Numbered from the stretch's first letter, positions 37,509 through 49,336 are shown. The stretch is 64,000 bases of DNA from Isoetes taiwanensis (GCA_021234155.1 JAJEKV010000034.1:6680028-6744027), one strand, 5' to 3'. Notes: a model not told the origin generated them from the letters alone. Translations and numbers: made by a program.

Positions 37509-37612
37509 AAGAATGGCAATCTACTTGCCATTCCTGGGATGGAAACAGGGCGACGCGGGGAGGCGCAGAGCCCTGTTGACATTCCAAGAATGGCAAGTGG
37601 ATTGCCATTCCT
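37509..37612. repeat. hairpin-forming inverted repeat, 43-bp arms
   Basis: The left arm (37509-37551) and the complement of the right arm (37570-37612) pair with about seven mismatches around an 18-nt GC-rich loop. Each arm itself contains GAATGGCAA(T/G) and TTGCCATTC, so nested foldbacks are possible. Could be a tiny foldback element or a precursor of small RNA. Confidence 0.75.
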
Positions 37613-37985
37613 ATAACGTGGAAGCCAGGGAGGTGCAATTCTTGGAGGGATGCAAGTAAATTTGATAGAGTACAAGTAGAACCAGCCGGAGTGCAAGTAA
37701 ATGGGCTGGAATGCAAGTAAGTAAGAAGGATTGTAGGGTAAACAGCGGCGGCAGCAAGGGAGCACAATAAAGCTTTTTTAGGTTAACATTCTTGGTTTGA
37801 AAGTTGCCACATGGCGTGATATGATTGACAGATGGGCAAGAATTGCACCTATCTAGTTTACAGATTTACGAAGCTATAACGTCAAGGTAAGTGAGTCAAC
37901 ATTCTTGCATCTTCTTGAATCATTCTTGTCAAGAATGACAAATCGCCCCTCTAAAACCTGTAGAATCCGGTCTCCCTTACCTTGA

Positions 37986-38084
37986 GTAGAATGGCATGGG
38001 GTCAGCCATTCTTGCTGCCCACGGTGCTCCCTGATTCTGCAGGTCATGGCGGCAGCAAGAATGGCTTCCCCCATGCCATTCTAC
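37986..38084. repeat. hairpin-forming inverted repeat, 34-bp arms
   Basis: The left arm (37986-38019) and the complement of 38051-38084 pair with only about three mismatches, starting GTAGAATGGCATGGGG. The loop is about 31 nt. It shares the GCCATTCTTG theme with the hairpin at 37509. Confidence 0.8.
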
Positions 38085-38504
38085 ATAACATCAGCAAAAG
38101 ATGGATGCCATGTAGTGTTTTTGCAAACCAATAGTCATTCCAAGCACCTACGATATTCAGAAATTATCCATCACCAACAAGGTGATGCCGCACAAAGGGT
38201 TGCCCTTATGAAGGGGCTATCAAAGGGCTGAAAGAACATGTAGCTTTGTATTTGTTGTAAAATTAACAACTTATGAAGCCATTGACCCATGATGAGGAAA
38301 CACAAACAATTTCCATATAGTACAACTTACAGGCAGAGACAAGAAAGGAAACTGATCCAGTTCAGAAGGGAAAATATTATGTGGTAGTTGAACTTTTGTA
38401 GTGCGCAACACAAGTAGGTATGTTTGTTCCTTTATAAATTAATAACGTATGTTTGTATGACAATGTAACCAACCATAAGTCCACAAAGTCCAACCAAAAG
38501 TCAT

Positions 38505-40250
38505 GTGGAATTATCAAATGCGCACTTACCTCGAAACTGCTGGCCTGGTCTGTGGGAGATTGTTAATGGCACCAAGCTTCGACCGATTGGAGATATCGCA
38601 AGCCTAAAAAAGTGGTTATCCAAAACTTCCAGAGCTCATTCCTTGTTAATCTGCAGCATTCACACCACTATTCTGAACAGGCTGAAGGTTTCTCACAGTG
38701 CTCGTGAGTGTTGGACCAAACTTCTCAATATATTTGAGAGCAAAAGTTTGGCAACACAAGTCCAAGATTTGACAGACAAACGAGTTGCTGATTCATTAGG
38801 ACCCTCTGAATAAAAAAGGCCAAAGTGTGAGCATCACAATAAAAAAGTTTACAAAAAGGCACATTGTTGGAAGTATATTGCTGAGGTAGCACAAGGCAAA
38901 ATCTCAGAAACTGCACAAGCTAGTGGCATAGTTATTCAAGAAAGCTTAGCCCCTGGAAAAGCCTTCATGACTTTCTTTGACGAGCCTCACTCCAATGACA
39001 TCTGGTGGCTTGATTCAACATCCTAGCACATGACATGCATGAGAATTGTTTTCAAGCACTCAACTCACTTCTGCATCCAATCATGATTCATTCCTGCAAT
39101 GAAAATTGCCTTGTCTACGCTTAAGGAGACGATATACAGATCAATCTTGCTAGATCAGGTATTGCGTCAGCATCAAATCAGGTTTCTGAATTGGAGCAAA
39201 ACCTCCTTTATGTGGGTCAACTTTGCAAATCTTGGCCTTAGCATTGAATTCCTTTCTGATCAAGCATCCTTATATAGAAAAAGTTCAAATCAGCTCATAA
39301 CTATTGGAACCAGATATGAGGGCTACAATTTGCAACAGAAGGCACTGCCTTACACACTAGTATCCTTGATCATTCTCTTTGACACAAGAGATTGGCTCAT
39401 GTAGGCATTGACAATATTAACTGTACCATCATCCAACATTCTCTTCTCGTTGCAGCTTCCATTAGTTTGTGAAGTTTGCATCATAGAAAAACATCATAAG
39501 CATCACTTTCCAACATGCAATCATCGAATGGAAAAACTAGAGAAGAAGGCACATTCAGATGTATCAAGAGAACATTCTCAAACTTTGGGTGGAGCATGTC
39601 ACTTCTCTACTTTCATTGATGATGCAACCCATTTTACAGAAATGTTCTTTCGTAAACTTAAATCCGAGGTATATTTACACTTCCAACAATATGTGGCTTA
39701 TGTTTGCACTCAATTTGGCAGAAATCTGCAAGTGCTCATGACTGATAATGGCGGGGAGTACATGTCCAACCAAATGATATTTTTTTGTGCGTCAAAGGGC
39801 ATTCAGCACTTGATGACAGTAGCAGGTAATGCAGAACAAAATGGACTAGCAGAAAGGATGAACAGCACCATCAAGGAAATGGCTCGATGTCCTTTGGCAG
39901 AAGCACATCTCCCACTCATCTTTTGGGCAAAAGCAGCCCACACTGCTGTGTATATCAGGAATCATCTAGTCTCTCAAAGGTCTCCTATTCAAAAGACACC
40001 CCTTGAGCAATGGCCTGTTCAGATTCGGATCCTTCCCACTTGAGAGTTTTAGATGCCTTGTTCATGCTTTGATCCTCAAGCCCAAATCTAGCAAGCATTT
40101 GGCTCCAAAAGCACTGCCACCATTTTTGTTGGCTACTCATGTACCAAAAGGGGTACAAATTACAACCAGGATGTCATCTTCTTTGAACATCAACGTAGAG
40201 CAGACTTGCTTGTCCCAGCCCTTAGAGCTGAAATATGTTAATTATTATCA
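38505..40250 (+). mobile_element. decayed Ty1/copia element (gag, protease, integrase)
   Basis: A gag (UBN2-like) segment runs to about 38810 (SRAHSLLICSI, SARECWTKLLNIFESKSLATQ). A degraded zinc knuckle region (CEHHNKKVYKKAHCW) follows near 38826-38868. The protease start WWLDSTS.HMT near 39003 has DSG changed to DST and an in-frame stop. The integrase is best kept (39408-40043): VCEVCIIEKHHKHHFP, then FIDDATHFTEMFF, TDNGGEYMS with the second Asp, and AEQNGLAERMN with the catalytic Glu. A frameshift near 40010 moves the ORF. No reverse transcriptase or LTR was found before similarity ends. Confidence 0.85.
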
Positions 40251-41180
40251 AGTCTTAGTAGAAGTTAGTAGTAAATTTAATATCATATATTTCTTCTGTT
40301 GTTTCCTTTTTGATCTCTGCACACAATTGTCCAGCGTTGGAAAAACTAACGCAAAAGGTCACACCAGAGAGCATTGGGAAATCACTATTACAGTCTAGAC
40401 GCAGTGGAAGGTAATGGTTCTTGAAAGTATATGATTTTCTACCTAAGCAAGAATGAAACTATGTCTGGTGAATGCCAGCAGCTTCATGTTGCACAAAGTT
40501 TGATGAACATGATTGTACTAAATGGAATTAATTGAGGAGAACATTGCAAGCACCCATGTATCTGGTGGAAACAATTTGAAAATTACTGCTACTAACAGGT
40601 GTTCTTTCCCCTTTCTATTGTAGTGGGAAAGTTCTAGCAAAAGTACGTATTGAGTTTTCTTTTGGTGACTTACAAGAACCACAGCCATCAGACTTGGAGT
40701 TTTAACACATGCATTTATAACTTCTCAACCTCTAGAGGTGAATGACGTTGGAGCTGCATTTGTATAATACCTTTCTTATACGCATTAATGTTTCCTAACA
40801 TTTCAGTATGACAGATGTGCAGCCGTTATGCCTTCATAATCCAAATTTTCTGAAGATTTGCTCCAGCTTAAGACCCCAGCATGTGTTGGGGTTTGAAACA
40901 GTTTTTAATTTTCCACCTATTTGGCTGCTATTTTGATCCTGCATTCAACAAAGTCTGGGTCTTAATTGCTTTGGAACTTGGTAAGCCGCATCGGTATTTA
41001 TGCTTTCTAGAGTTTTGAATTCTTAACATAAGCCATGTTTTGCAAGTTTATACTATAAGCCAAGTTTTGTTCTATACACGTGGCTGTTGACATAAGCTGG
41101 ACTATTGACATGGATCGTGGAAATGATTGCTTGGCTTCCTAAAATCTAACTCCACTTTAGATGCTTAGTTGAAGGTTCAG
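40251..41180. other. unassigned sequence between copia relic and ICME pseudogene
   Basis: No motif recognised. I looked here for the missing 5' exons of the ICME pseudogene (the GGAW and DYR-type segments) and did not find them. Confidence 0.45.
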
Positions 41181-41965
41181 ATTATATTTGGCTGATCAAT
41201 CTGCCGGAGCACATATTTCAACATGTGCTCTTTTAGAGCAGGCTCGAAAAGAAGCTTTGGAAGGTCCTCAGTCTGTGACATGGAGTGCTTCACAGTTAAG
41301 TGCTTCTTTGATTTATGTGGAGGGTAAATTTATGGTTTCTTTTCATGGATAATTCTTATTGAGAATGCAAAAACTGCCTTTCACATCCGCATTTGTGCAC
41401 AGATATAACCTTCCAGAATTAATTGACCATTATCACAGGTGTGGTCTATATAGATCAATCTCTTTAAGGTCAGGATGGCAGCTTTTTGGCTATTTATTAA
41501 ATTCTAAGTTTTTAACTAAAGACTTGGGATGCAGTGTGATGGAGGGTGAAGATTCCTTAGAAAAATACTCTCCAGAAATGGTGGTTCAATCCGCTGAATT
41601 CCGCATTGCTGTTCCATTGTTACCGTCATTAGTGTTATTCCATGGCACAGCTGATTATTCTATTCCATATGATGAGAGGTAAATATAATACCAGGGTAAT
41701 AGTATATAATATGAAATTGCGAGGACATTATTCTAAACAAGATTTTTTTTGTTGCAGTGTCATTTTTGCAGATGCTCTTCAAGCTGTAAATGCTAACGTT
41801 TCTGTTAAACTATATGATGATAAAACACACACACATTTGATTTTGCAGGTATTTTTTTTTTTGTCAGATGAAGAAGAGGAATTGGCAATTGATCGTTCTA
41901 TTAAAAGGCCTAAGATGGTGCCAGAAATTCTTTTGCAGCTTGCCAGGAAAGTCAGTCCTTTCTAG
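41181..41965 (+). pseudogene. ICME: isoprenylcysteine methylesterase (ICME) 3' part, broken
   Basis: ICME is a membrane alpha/beta hydrolase that demethylates prenylated proteins and modulates ABA signalling. Exon-like blocks with GT-AG borders are 41181-41323, 41403-41468, 41535-41678, 41758-41848 and 41868-41965. They give [66 protein letters not shown] and, at the C-terminus, VPEILLQLARKVSPF, all in family order. Defects: the nucleophile elbow GQSAG reads DQSAG; the first block shifts frame before its donor; the ~20-residue block after KTHTHLILQ is missing, with a 19-nt GT...AG scar in its place; and all upstream exons are absent. The catalytic Ser, Asp and His positions survive. Probably a truncated duplicate of a gene elsewhere. 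Confidence 0.85.
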
Positions 41966-41989
41966 CAAAGCTGATATCAATGTATATAT

Positions 41990-43540
41990 ATGTTACACGG
42001 CAAAAATTTTTCCTTAGAAATAACCCATGCCCGCGTGTTGACGCCGACTAGCTACCACCCGCACCTTGGATCCCGGATCCCCCTCGCTAGTCTTATCGGC
42101 TTACTGCTTCCACAGAGCCCGCATTGTCACGCCGGTCAGTACCGCCCACACCGTGGATCCCGGATCCCCCACCTGACCTTTTGTTTGCTGCTCTCACAGC
42201 AGCTCGGATTCTTCCAGAGAATCCTCCCTGGAAGATTGTCCACCGACTATCAAGTCCAATCTGTCCCTGGCAGTTCCAAATGCCTGGACTCTAACCACAG
42301 TCCCAGACTGTGATTCCGACCTCAAGGCCCAAGCCTTGGTTGGTTCCTGGCAGAATCCTAATTCTTTGAACGAATCCTCCCTGTTGGCACCAACTGGCTC
42401 TTTACCCAGATCAGTGCTTGGCAGTAGCAATCTACCCTGGGACTGCTAGCACAGCCTTAGGCTGCAATTTCGGCCCTGTGGCCAAGCCCAATTCAAGCAA
42501 AGATCAATCACAAGCTTTAGCTGCCAATCCGACCCTATGGGTCCAATTCTGATCAGGCTCCTGGCAGAATCCGACTGCCTTGGGGCCACAATATCCAATT
42601 TGGATTCCAAATCCGAATCCAAGGCTCAACTCTTAGATCTATTTTCTAAGTATCCTATCAGAAATCCGGCTTCAATAATTCTGCTCCAGATTTCTCTCTT
42701 GCTCAAATCCGACTCCCAAGCTTTATAGAACTCTTTCTGGAGTTCACTAACAGCTCTGGCAGCCCAAAACCGGCCAGATCAGGCCCTTACATGATCTAAT
42801 TTCATGCACTGGAGCTAACCCATTGATCTGGCAAGCCGGATCTTCATGCACGAACCTGTTTTCTGATTTCATATCAGACTAAGAGGCCCACCCAACCGGT
42901 TAACGCCATGTGTCATTTAAATGTTTAATTAAAAACCATAGCTAACATTTTCATCTAACATTTAAATGGCATTGGCCCCTAGGGTCTATACAACCTACAT
43001 TAACATTAATGTCTAATGTTAATCATGCAGGCCTACAGATCCTCTGCCCCGGCAATCCCTGCTAGCCCTTGCCGTGCTAATATTAATACTATTAGCGCCC
43101 CCTAGCGGACCATTACCCACCGCTAGCCTTTATTTCTATTTACCCCGCATCCCGTCACCGTAGACTGATTACAGTCAACAGGCCCATTAGATCGCAACTG
43201 CCCGGCAATCGCGACCAACAGTACCCCTGTGCTCATGGACGTCCGTCAAGGGCCCGATTCCGGCTATGCCCTTGGGAGCACCTGTAACAATATAATCTCT
43301 AATATAATCTCTAATCGATTCATCATATTCCATTCAATATTCTGTACCCTGTTTATTTAATTTGTTAGGCACACTTTTGTAAAATTTAGTCATAGATCAA
43401 ACAACAGACTGTTGTGTGGATGCCCAGTTACAGATATTTTCACATTATTTGATGGATAGTTGATGCCCAAAAGTGCTGTCTGAAAGCGGTTCTTGCAGAG
43501 ATAATAACTGGATATAGTATGGTGATTTAAATTTTTTTTC
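41990..43540. other. C-rich repeat-like sequence, no gene
   Basis: From about 42010 to 43270 the + strand is C-rich and unlike its flanks. A phrase with TGGATCCCGGATCCCCC occurs near 42066 and again near 42154, and CCTGGCAGAATCC-like phrases recur near 42340 and 42560. It looks like an LTR or non-coding part of an unknown element. The rest to 43540 is AT-rich. Confidence 0.4.
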
Positions 43541-43547
43541 CAAAGAA

Positions 43548-45849
43548 ATGCATCACATTTCCAGAGATGTACCACACTGGGATAATTTATCCAAAGATCC
43601 TGCATTTGATGGCTTCACTCCTATCATTGATGCCAATGGCGTGCCCATTCCATATGGTGATCCGAGACCTGCTCAGCAAGTTTACTCCAACCATGAACTC
43701 ACACAAGAATTCTACAATTTACAATATCTGTCTCGACCCGACCTTCAGTTATTCAAAGGTATTCATTTAAATAGCTCCTCAATTGCTTCTAAAATTGAGT
43801 CTCTATCATCTTCTGCTGTTGTAATCTCTGTTGATAAAGTCGGGGTACCTTCTCAGATTGCACAAAGGAATTGTCATAAACTCCATTTACTGGCTTAATT
43901 ATCCCTATCTCCTTATGGAATGTGGTGATAGCAGAACTGCTAACTATATGCTAAAATTGGGGCACTCGACCTTCAACACATTTCAAATTTCATTTATAAA
44001 ATGGAGCCCTACTCTACCTATCAATGACTTTGGTAAATTTTTCATTGCTTCTGTGAGTATGAATGACTTGTCCCCCATATACTGGAATGAAGATTGTTTC
44101 ACCAAGATCTTCAATTCTTTTGGATCCTTTATCTCTGCTGAATTTTCCCCATACAAGCCTCCAAAATGCTATATTCAGCTTGATATCTCTAAACCAATTC
44201 CTACTTCCATCCCCCTGATAGACTTTTTTGGCAAACCTATGGATCTTAATCTTACATGGGTAGGATTGCCAAATTTCTGCCAGAATTGCAAAACCAGGCA
44301 TTTTGTCCACTCATCTTGCAGAATCAATGAAGTCAAGGGTTCAGAAAATCAGGTTCAAGAAGATTTGTAAAGAATAGCAAAAGATATTGATACTTCAGTT
44401 CATCCCTCAAAGCAAAGGCAGAATTTTGAAGCACAAAAAAATCTGCCTATCTCTCAACATGTCACAAAACCAAGACAGCAAGATCAGGCTAAGAAGATTG
44501 ACTGCAATAATTACAATTTTCAAGAATGGATACCATATTCCAGAGTTAATGGTAGCAGGAAAAGAATTCTTAAAAAAAGAGAATTCAAACAAAAATTGAT
44601 GTTGGAAGAAAAAAACAGGGATAACAATTTCATGCACAACAAATTCACATCCTTCAAGCTTGCACCCTCAACAATCAGAGTTCTTAATAAGGGTGTCATC
44701 TTCAACTCTGACAACAGCAATGGCTTGGCTACTGAAACATCAACTCAAAAAGCAGAATTGGTCCCTAATGGAAATGATAAAACAATTCTCAAGGGAAAAG
44801 GTCCACTTCAGCATCAACAGATTGATTTGCATCAAACTTTGAAGAGTATTATGTTGGATTCTAAAAAAGCTTCAAAAGAAAGACATATAGGGATTAAAAT
44901 CATAGATAATCCCACAGAATCTCGTCATTCAACTCTTGGCAGCAAATCACAGAATTCAATCCCTGAGAATAAGGAAAATTCGAGGGATAAAGAAGAGTCA
45001 TTAATTATAGAAAACAATATCTCTGATATTGAAAAATTGGAAAAAGCAGGATCTCAAAGCAAAGTTCTTTGTTCGAATAGTTTTGGAATTTTAGCTCAGC
45101 TAAACACTGACTCTGCTGCAGACACTATTGAGACCCCAACCTCAGTGGATTTGCTGGACTCCACTTTGCCTATCTCCCCTAATTCATTGCCTTATAATCC
45201 TTCCTTGATTCATCCTCTAATTGACCTATCTGTAACTCATGACCTCTCTGATATCCCTGCACAGTCTGAATTTCCATGTTTTCTTGGTTCTATCTCCAGT
45301 CAAATAGCTCAACAGCTTGCAGAGTTGCATGTGGACATTGATGGACAAGGTTTTCTTAGCAAGAATTTAGCTCAACCCTCTGAGATAGAAGACAATGATA
45401 ACAGAGATAATTTAATTCTTGATAATGGGAATGCTGGTATGGAAACACAGTGTACTGGATCTGAGAATTCAGAAGGCAGTGTTGAGACTAGAATAGAACA
45501 GGAAAATGAGGGAAACAAGATTTCAGAGGAAAGCATTTTACAACCTAAGGAGTTTGCTGCAGCCATTTCACTGATTCCAGATGCTATGTCCTCATCAATA
45601 GCCAATCTGGATCTCTTCTTCGAGACTGGTTTCCCTGCAACTCCAAGCTGCATACAAGCTGCTGATCTGGGACTTATCTCATGCACGCCCTCTTTATCAG
45701 TAGAAGTAGGAGTACTGCTTGAATTTCCACCATTTGTGTTCGGGCTTGAAGGTGTCTCAAGGGGTTCTGTGTTATTACATGGAGGCTCTATGTTTGGAAT
45801 TTCAAACTGTTCATCCTGGAATGCTGAATTGGTTCCAAAGGTATCATAG
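43548..45849 (+). mobile_element. LINE ORF1 (DUF4283 / zinc-knuckle protein), two lesions
   Basis: Plant L1 ORF1 proteins are RNA-binding gag-like partners of the reverse transcriptase. A first frame (43548-43898) covers the N-terminal part; a +1 frame then runs from about 43831. It contains the DUF4283-like stretch (KLGHSTFNTFQISFIKWSP through PIYWNEDCFTKIFNSFG and YIQLDISKPIPTSIPL) and the knuckle CQNCKTRHFVHSSC. The knuckle keeps C-x2-C and the last Cys at standard spacing but has His at 8 and 11 rather than 9. The + frame has a single stop (TAA, 44368-44370) and is then open to 45849 through a long Ser/Asn/Glu-rich tail. No endonuclease or reverse transcriptase follows, so the element is truncated. 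Confidence 0.75.
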
Positions 45850-45939
45850 AATGAATCTGTCATAAAAGTTTCCTGGCATGATGAATGCATCTCTGCAGCA
45901 TGGAATGCTTCTTCCCCAATTGCAACTTTGATATACTTA

Positions 45940-46100
45940 AGCAAGTAAGCCACAAGATGAATGGTTCCAAAATCATAAACTACCTTTAACTTACCAACGT
46001 GCCTATCAATATTATTTTTCTTTGGCTGTAATACTTTCTCTGTTTTGTTCTTCCAAAAACAAATTGTACACTTTACCATTTTGCACCCATCCACCTCCAC
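45940..46100 (-). pseudogene. hAT transposase N-terminal fragment (BED-like finger)
   Basis: The minus ORF begins with MVKCTICFWKNKTEKVLQPK and NNIDRHVGKLK. The C-x2-C ... H pattern and spacing recall the BED-type finger of plant hAT transposases. It continues briefly (YLLKYIKVAIG) and then into low-complexity sequence that overlaps the LINE ORF tail on the other strand. It lies downstream of the hAT C-terminal fragment at 47328, so the two cannot be one collinear gene. Confidence 0.4.
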
Positions 46101-46770
46101 TGGCTCGATAAAAGGGTACTCTCTAAGCCAATCATTTTTGAAGGTTCTATTGGCATCCCATCGGCTACTCTTCCTCTCCTTGTATGGCCCTCGCCCCCGA
46201 ACTACTTATCTGTCGTTTAGTCCTGCATGCTGCATCTCCCAAGAATTCACTTATTCTTTTCTGTGAAGCTCCTTCCATTGTAGCTGCATTAGCATACAAA
46301 AAATAGTTATAAGTATTTCTCTACCAAAAAGAAAGTAAATTATGACAATATCAAAATAATACAATTTGCAACATTTGTTTCTTTGCTGAGAGATTAGGTC
46401 TCTAGTTTCTATCATGCTTATGCAGTTGTCACAAACAAAGGCATGTTTCCTTCTCTAATTAAGACTACTATAACATCATTTAAATGTCTTAAACAGACTG
46501 AATGCATGCAGAATCACAAATGGATTCGGTATGATGGATCTAACAAGAACTGTAATGCAGGTATAGAAACTAACCTTGAATCGAGTGGGACGGTGATGTG
46601 CAGATTCAGGCGGGATAATGAAGAGAGGATTCAGGATGGAAATTGCAAAATTGGATCAAGAAAATTTGAACCAAAGCAAAAATATATTATTACGGGAAAT
46701 ACCTTCATAATTTTAGGGCTAAATTCTAAGATAATTTTTCCACCCTACAAGTAGCAAAATTTTGTCCCTA
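46101..46770. other. AT-rich stretch, no gene
   Basis: No motif in either strand; the ORF at 46443 has no recognisable content. Confidence 0.45.
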
Positions 46771-46862
46771 CTGTGACGTTCCAGCACAGTATACGGTCAC
46801 AGGACATATACTGTACTGCCTCGTCATGCGTACACGCCATCCCGATTGACGTGTACGCCGAC
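46771..46862 (+). repeat. LTR-start fragment, inverted relative to 47738-49321
   Basis: Starts TGTGACGTTCCAGCACAGTA and follows the first ~95 bp of the minus-strand LTR beginning at 49321, with a few differences, then diverges. It is a fragment of another member of the same family in the opposite orientation. Confidence 0.75.
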
Positions 46863-47327
46863 GTGCTCCGTTCGGGAAATATTTTAAACATTCTAGGAAA
46901 AAATCCTACGCCTCATGAATCAACATGTCTATAATTTTTTCCAGCCTACACTTTCCTACAAGAATAGAACCAACATGCAATTTTCCTACAAAATAAAAAA
47001 CAGCAAGATATAATTTCCTACAAGATGGAAAATAAACATGTAATTTTCTTACAGACTAAAATTTAGCAAGTTATTATTTGTAAAAAAACAAGTTATATAA
47101 ATATAGTGATTCATGGTTAATGTAACACTATAAAACATGATCAAAATCATGAAATTCCACATTTAATATAACAACTTATGTCAATTTCAATGTCCTCAAG
47201 TAAAAAAGAAAACAAACAAACGGGATTACTCGTCGTCTTCATCTGATCCTTCTTCTTCCACATTTACACGAGTTACCTTGGACCTCGAATTGGTTGAATA
47301 TATGTGTCTATACTTGGCTCCAGATTT
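46863..47327. other. AT-rich sequence with diverged short repeats
   Basis: Several loosely spaced phrases of the form TTTCCTACAAGA/ATTTTCCTACAAA occur between 46960 and 47060. No gene. Confidence 0.4.
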
Positions 47328-47737
47328 CTAAATCTTGAAAGCTTCTCCAAAATCAAACTCATCGATTGCTTCCATGGGCGGACCTTCAATTGCAACTCTC
47401 ATTAATGAATCAGCTCCTTCTGTTTTTAGCCTATTACGATATTTGTCTTTGATATGATTCAATTGGCTAAATCCTCTTTCACAAATTGTTGTACTTGAAC
47501 ATTGTACCAGACCCACTGTCGCAAGCTTCACCATTTCTGCATACTTATCCTCTCTCAACATTTTTTGTGAGAGGATAATTGTCCAAGTGTCTAAAAAATT
47601 CTTCCCTTGCCACTCCGTACAAGCTTGCATCTTAAACTTTCTAAATTCTGCTAGAAACTTATCACGATTAATAAGGCTATCGAATTTCACTCCACCAACC
47701 AATCGAGGCTCACCATAAAATTTCAGCAATTCATTAG
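47328..47737 (-). pseudogene. hAT transposase C-terminal dimerisation domain, interrupted
   Basis: The minus ORF gives LATVGLVQCSSTTICERGFS, then QLNHIKDKYRNRL, then SLMRVAIEGPP and a short acidic tail ending FGEAFKI. This is the conserved C-terminal dimerisation region of plant hAT (ZNF862-like) transposases, and the natural stop is present. Upstream the frame runs into the LTR whose last base on - is 47738, so the first ~34 codons of the ORF as called (to 47837) are LTR sequence. The rest of the transposase is absent from the far side of the LTR element in this window. Confidence 0.75.
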
Positions 47738-49321
47738 TGTGACGTCCCCTACTCATATACGGTGCACTCACCGTATACAAACAGGAGTTCATCCCCCATA
47801 CCAGCTCCATGCTAATATAGGGCCCTCCACGTATCACTGCAACCTTGAAGAGTTCCAGTGGGAAGAATGAAGGGGTCCTTTACCCTGTCTCCCTCAGGGC
47901 CTACCTAGCTGCGGAAGCGTAATATACATGTCAGTAGTACATACATCAACATCATAAGACCATCACGAAGGATGGTTCACCACATATCTGCATAGACAAA
48001 GATCAGTACATCACATAGGGAGATCCTACCCAAGGCTCAGACTCAAGGAGATGACTGACGGCTTAGGTCTCCAGAGGTCATTGCAGACAGAATTCATGGC
48101 AAATGGATTTGGCTGGCATAAGAACATGGCTTAGGGTTGTCCACTCCATCCGCCCCTCCTGTGCACACTTTGCAGAGTAGGCTGAAAAGTGTTGGGACCT
48201 GACTGTAGCCCGCCGGATGCATAGCCAAAGGGGCTATTCCTGGGTTGCATCTCCCCAGTTCCGATGGGGCAGGTAGGGATCACTCCCTCCAGAGATCTAC
48301 ATGCTGACTCAAGGTGACTAGAGGGCCACTGCCCTTATTCGACTTAACCCACTGGAAAGTGAACACCACTTCACGGGTGTCGAGCCCATGCCTTACCCGC
48401 ACTCAGTGGTAAGCCATTGGGCCTAGTCTACAATGATCCCCGGTAGACTTTACACACCAGGGGGATCGTTCAAGAGTCAGAACATGAACCTCTTTATAAG
48501 CCAGTCTGGCCCCTTCACCCACAACCAGGTGTGGTTCCTGTGCACAGGCCGAATCTATAGTGTGCTAGAGAGGCTAATCTAGGAGCATCTACTACCAAGC
48601 TTTAGGTCTCTACCCCCCTTCCCAATACAAGGAGTTCATAGAGATACATCATCCATATACATCACAGAAGAACTAAAGAACTATATCTAATCTATATCAT
48701 AGAGTTAGGTTCTTTAGTTAGAGTCTGGTATCTAGAGATCTAGAAGGCTGCTATGGGCAATTTAATAGGCTAAACCTACTGATTCAATAACTAGAAGATG
48801 GTTTAGACTATTTAATTGACTAAATACCTGATCCTTAGGTTGCTCCTCCTGACCTGAGTTCGACCATCCTGTTGAACTGCTCGAATCAAAGGAAACTAAT
48901 GGTGCAATTCGCTTAGACAGAGTCTGGGAGGCGGTTTTGGCTCCAGGGGCAGCCAAAACAGAGTTCTAAAACCCTAGGAACGAAAATGGCCAAATTAGGG
49001 TTTCTCCTACCTAAATAGACAAGGGGGTTAGGCTAGGGTTTCCAATTATCCCTTTAGGCATGTGGGATAATTGGGAATGGGCCCACTTGCCTTTAATGGC
49101 TAGGTGGCAAAATGTGCCCACATGGAAAGGTGTGCACCTTAATAAATGTGCACATTGGTAAATGTGCACATTAATAATAAATGCACATACCTAGCAAGTT
49201 GCCCCCTAGGGGCTACCCACCTGGCTACACGTCGGCGTACACGTCAGTCGGAGTGGCATGTACGCGTGACGAGGCAGTACAGTATACGTCCTGGGACCGT
49301 ATACTGTGCTGGAACGTCACA
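47738..49321 (-). mobile_element. 3' LTR (1584 bp) of minus-strand LTR retroelement
   Basis: Read on -, it starts TGTGACGTTCCAGC at 49321 and ends GGGGACGTCACA at 47738, giving TG...CA ends and TGTGACGT/ACGTCACA terminal inverted repeats. A TATAAAG lies near the complement of 48495-48501, roughly mid-LTR. The terminal 610 bp (47745-48354) match 58291-58899. Confidence 0.85.
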
Positions 49322-49336
49322 TTCTCCCCACCTTGA
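49322..49336 (-). other. polypurine tract next to the 3' LTR
   Basis: On - the sequence entering the LTR is AAGGTGGGGAGAA, directly followed by TGTGACG. A purine tract in this position primes plus-strand synthesis and fixes the element's orientation as minus. Confidence 0.7.

Noticed and set aside
37509-38084. CRISPR-like array
   Set aside because: Only two different hairpins are present, without repeat-spacer regularity, in a plant nuclear context.
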